DNA from: JARRJY01 sp037388705
GTDB lineage: Bacteria > Pseudomonadota > Gammaproteobacteria > UBA6429 > Thiohalophilaceae
Reading direction: 5' to 3'
DNA: 8,597 bases
Assembly (NCBI GenBank): GCA_037388705.1
Contig: JARRJY010000080.1
Coordinates: 1 to 8,597 of the forward strand
Below are positions 7,353 to 8,597 of this stretch, piece by piece. Positions within the stretch are counted from its first letter, which is position 1, and the number at the start of each line of letters is the position of its first letter. Below the pieces are notes generated by a model, which did no database searches, was not told the DNA's origin, and saw nothing but the letters and a program-made list of their open reading frames with translations. The position numbers and the translations under genes are program-made.

Positions 7353-7383
7353 CTTGTGGGTGTTAACGCTGTTTCGCCACAAG
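7353..7383 (-). promoter_or_regulatory. stem in the rplK leader touching its ribosome binding site (candidate L1 control site)
   Basis: CTTGTGG (7353-7359) and CCACAAG (7377-7383) are perfect complements with a 17-nt loop, inside the 71-nt nusG-rplK spacer (7342-7412). In the transcript the second arm reads CCACAAG and runs into AGGT, so the helix abuts and partly covers the rplK ribosome binding site. In E. coli L1 represses translation by binding the rplK leader. Here the structure is seen, but L1 recognition is only inferred. I found no convincing -35/-10 pair for a separate rplK promoter in this spacer. Confidence 0.45.
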
Positions 7384-7412
7384 TGACTACTAAAGCTCCC
7401 CTGTTTAAAAAA

Positions 7413-7946
7413 CTAACTTTTTTCGACCTGGCTGAATTCCAGATCAACCGGTGTAGAGCGCCCAAAGATAGACACTTCTACACGCAGACGGTTCTTTTCA
7501 TAATCGACTTCTTCAACCACACCATTGAAGTCGTTGAAAGGACCATCATTAATACGTACCACTTCACCTGGCTCGAACAGCACTTTGGGACGAGGTTTCT
7601 CAGCCCCTTCCTGAACCCGGTTCAGAATGACATCAGCTTCCTTGTCAGTGATAGGTGCAGGCTTGTCACTGGTTCCGCCAATAAAGCCCATCACACGCGG
7701 AGTTTCTTTAACCAGGTGCCAGGCATCATCATCCATATCGATCTGTACCAGCACATAGCCAGGAAAGAACTTGCGTTCACTCTTACGCTTCTGGCCATCA
7801 CGCATTTCAACCACTTCTTCAGTAGGCACGAGAATTTCGCCAAACTTGTCTTCCATACCCTTGAGCTTGATGCGTTCTTCCAGAGAACGTTTCACATGCG
7901 ACTCAAAGCCAGAAAAAGCATGTACAACATACCAGCGTAGCGCCAT
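7413..7946 (-). CDS. nusG: transcription termination/antitermination factor NusG
   Basis: NusG binds RNA polymerase through its N-terminal NGN domain and, by its C-terminal KOW domain, contacts Rho or ribosomal protein S10, linking transcription to termination or translation. With ATG at 7946-7944 the product is 177 aa (E. coli 181) and begins MALRWYVVHAFSGFE, matching the family start (RWYVVQAFSGFE). Conserved segments are RKSERKFFPGYVLVQ and PRVMGFIGGT in NGN, and FEPGEVVRINDGPFNDFNG with the ending FSQVEK in KOW. A longer reading from TTG at 7967-7965 adds 7 residues overlapping the end of secE and is unlikely. The ATG is 4 nt after the secE stop, with TAAGGA too close for ideal spacing, so coupled re-initiation is probable. 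Confidence 0.97.
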   Translation of the reverse strand: MALRWYVVHAFSGFESHVKRSLEERIKLKGMEDKFGEILVPTEEVVEMRDGQKRKSERKFFPGYVLVQIDMDDDAWHLVKETPRVMGFIGGTSDKPAPITDKEADVILNRVQEGAEKPRPKVLFEPGEVVRINDGPFNDFNGVVEEVDYEKNRLRVEVSIFGRSTPVDLEFSQVEKS

Positions 7947-7950
7947 TTCC

Positions 7951-8295
7951 TTAGCCCCCGTGTCCAATGAGCACTTTCATTGCCCATCCTAAAAACATAT
8001 CAAACAGCCAAAGCATAATCCCAACCAGAATCACCATGACCATGACGATTAAAGTTGTTTGCATCGTTTCACGGCGGGAAGGCCACACTGATTTGCGTAC
8101 TTCCAGCACGGCGCTACGACCAAAGTTTAACGTTGCCTTACCTGGCGCTGATGTCAAAGCAATAGCGACAGCAATACCAATCACCACCAGCAACCCCAGC
8201 ACCCTGTATAACAGAGCCTGATCTGCATAGTGATAATATCCGGCTATACCCGCTGCAATAACAAGTACAGCAATTGCTAATTTAATCTTGTCCAC
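7951..8295 (-). CDS. secE: preprotein translocase subunit SecE
   Basis: SecE is the essential clamp subunit of the SecYEG channel in the inner membrane. The product is 114 aa, with three hydrophobic segments at about 5-22, 29-48 and 80-103, as in the three-helix E. coli form (127 aa). The conserved cytoplasmic amphipathic region EVRKSVWPSRRET precedes the last, essential membrane helix. The start is GTG at 8295-8293 (MDKIKLAIAV). Upstream in-frame codons reach a TAG at 8331-8329 with no other ATG or GTG, so the start is well limited, although the ribosome binding site (GCGAGAG) is weak. It precedes nusG by 4 nt, the standard secE-nusG pair. Confidence 0.97.
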   Translation of the reverse strand: MDKIKLAIAVLVIAAGIAGYYHYADQALLYRVLGLLVVIGIAVAIALTSAPGKATLNFGRSAVLEVRKSVWPSRRETMQTTLIVMVMVILVGIMLWLFDMFLGWAMKVLIGHGG

Positions 8296-8343
8296 TATCT
8301 CTCGCTCTTTCCCGAGCCCAACATCACCCTAAGCGGTAATATT

Positions 8344-8419
8344 TGGCAGGCCAGGAGGGAATCGAACCCCCAACCTACGGTTTTGGAGACCGTCGCTCTG
8401 CCAATTGAGCTACTGGCCT
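8344..8419 (-). tRNA. trpT: tRNA-Trp (anticodon CCA)
   Basis: The minus strand folds into a complete cloverleaf. The acceptor stem is AGGCCAG (8419-8413) with CTGGCCT (8354-8348), then discriminator G and an encoded CCA (8346-8344). The D-arm contains AGCTCAATTGGCAGAGC, the anticodon stem ACGGT/ACCGT encloses loop CTCCAAA with anticodon CCA at 8386-8384, and the T-arm contains GGGGGTTCGATTCCC. CCA reads UGG, tryptophan. It lies between tuf and secE in the same direction, a common gammaproteobacterial arrangement, and is probably processed from a tuf-secE transcript. Confidence 0.98.
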
Positions 8420-8432
8420 ATAAACAATGAAA

Positions 8433-8457
8433 GGGGACAGGATCCAATCCTGCCCCC
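8433..8457 (-). terminator. strong hairpin after tuf, possible leaky terminator or processing signal
   Basis: The minus-strand RNA forms an 11-bp stem GGGGGCAGGAU/AUCCUGUCCCC with a 3-nt loop (UGG), 22 nt after the tuf stop and 13 nt before the tRNA-Trp 5' end. The one G-U pair is an A-C mismatch on the plus strand, supporting function in the minus-strand transcript. The following sequence is CUUUCAUUGUUU, an interrupted U-tract, so termination is probably partial. No clear promoter fits between it and the tRNA, which argues for read-through. Confidence 0.5.
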
Positions 8458-8479
8458 ACCATCTATTTTTGGCTTTTTA

Positions 8480-8597
8480 TTACTCGATGATCTTGGATAC
8501 CACGCCGGCACCCACTGTACGACCACCTTCACGAATCGCAAAGCGTAAGCCGTCTTCCATCGCAATCGGCGCAATCAGGCTTACCGTCATCTTCACG
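8480..8597 (-). CDS. tuf: elongation factor Tu, C-terminal end only
   Basis: EF-Tu delivers aminoacyl-tRNA to the ribosome as a GTP complex. Only the last 38 residues are in the window, entering from the right edge: VKMTVSLIAPIAMEDGLRFA, then IREGGRTVGAGVVSKIIE and TAA at 8482-8480. This is the third beta-barrel domain of EF-Tu; the IREGGRTVGAGVV motif is nearly invariant. The GTPase domain is outside the window. The position upstream of tRNA-Trp and secE fits the tufB copy of gammaproteobacteria, but the copy cannot be proved from this end. Confidence 0.97.
   Translation of the reverse strand, partial: VKMTVSLIAPIAMEDGLRFAIREGGRTVGAGVVSKIIE

Noticed and set aside
7400..7440. Separate promoter for rplK at the end of nusG
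   Set aside because: TTTAAA could pass as a -10, but no acceptable -35 lies 16-18 nt upstream.
7356..7940. 194-aa open frame on the plus strand opposite nusG
   Set aside because: It mirrors the nusG codons, resembles no protein family I know, and has no convincing ribosome binding site; nusG on the other strand is certain.
8420..8448. Promoter TTGGAT - 17 nt - TTTATA before tRNA-Trp
   Set aside because: The -10 matches the consensus at only 3 of 6 positions, and its start point would fall inside the mature tRNA.

Overview
The window holds part of a gammaproteobacterial transcription/translation gene cluster, read entirely from the minus strand. In transcription order, right to left, it contains: the 3' end of tuf (EF-Tu), a tRNA-Trp(CCA) gene, secE, nusG, rplK (L11), rplA (L1), rplJ (L10), rplL (L7/L12), rpoB (RNA polymerase beta), and the first third of a normal-looking rpoC (beta'), which runs off the left edge. 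The gene order, the beta sequence with its gamma-type lineage insertions, and the tuf-tRNA-Trp-secE join all indicate Gammaproteobacteria. Base composition is moderate, and no species can be named from sequence alone.

Region by region: 8480-8597 is the EF-Tu C-terminus. 8433-8457 is a strong hairpin between tuf and tRNA-Trp. 8344-8419 is tRNA-Trp. 7951-8295 and 7413-7946 are secE and nusG, 4 nt apart. 7342-7412 is a short structured leader before rplK. 6217-7341 holds rplK and rplA with stop and start codons directly abutting. 5967-6216 is a 250-nt leader rich in hairpins where the L10-type autoregulatory leader is expected. 5037-5966 holds rplJ and rplL. 4856-5036 is a 181-nt spacer with two hairpins, in the place of the rplL-rpoB attenuator/processing region of enteric bacteria. 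779-4855 is full-length rpoB, with a rifampicin-sensitive type drug pocket. 712-778 is the rpoB-rpoC spacer with a hairpin and a clear ribosome binding site. 1-711 is rpoC.

The genes work together as the core gene-expression machinery: the RNA polymerase catalytic subunits, the elongation factor NusG that couples polymerase to ribosome, the L11/L1 and L10/L12 stalk proteins, EF-Tu and a tRNA, plus SecE of the protein-export channel. Regulation is probably by L1 and L10 feedback on their own mRNA and by intergenic RNA structures. Four hairpins contain positions that pair (G-U) only in the transcribed strand.

The one real anomaly is at the 5' end of rpoC. A good ribosome binding site and the usual GTG start encode the first residues of beta', but then about 53 nt of very conserved sequence is missing and the frame is lost, before a clean in-frame beta' of 225 codons resumes. 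An assembly error is the likeliest cause. I see no mobile element, CRISPR array, phage gene or new defence system here; apart from rpoC this is an ordinary housekeeping region.
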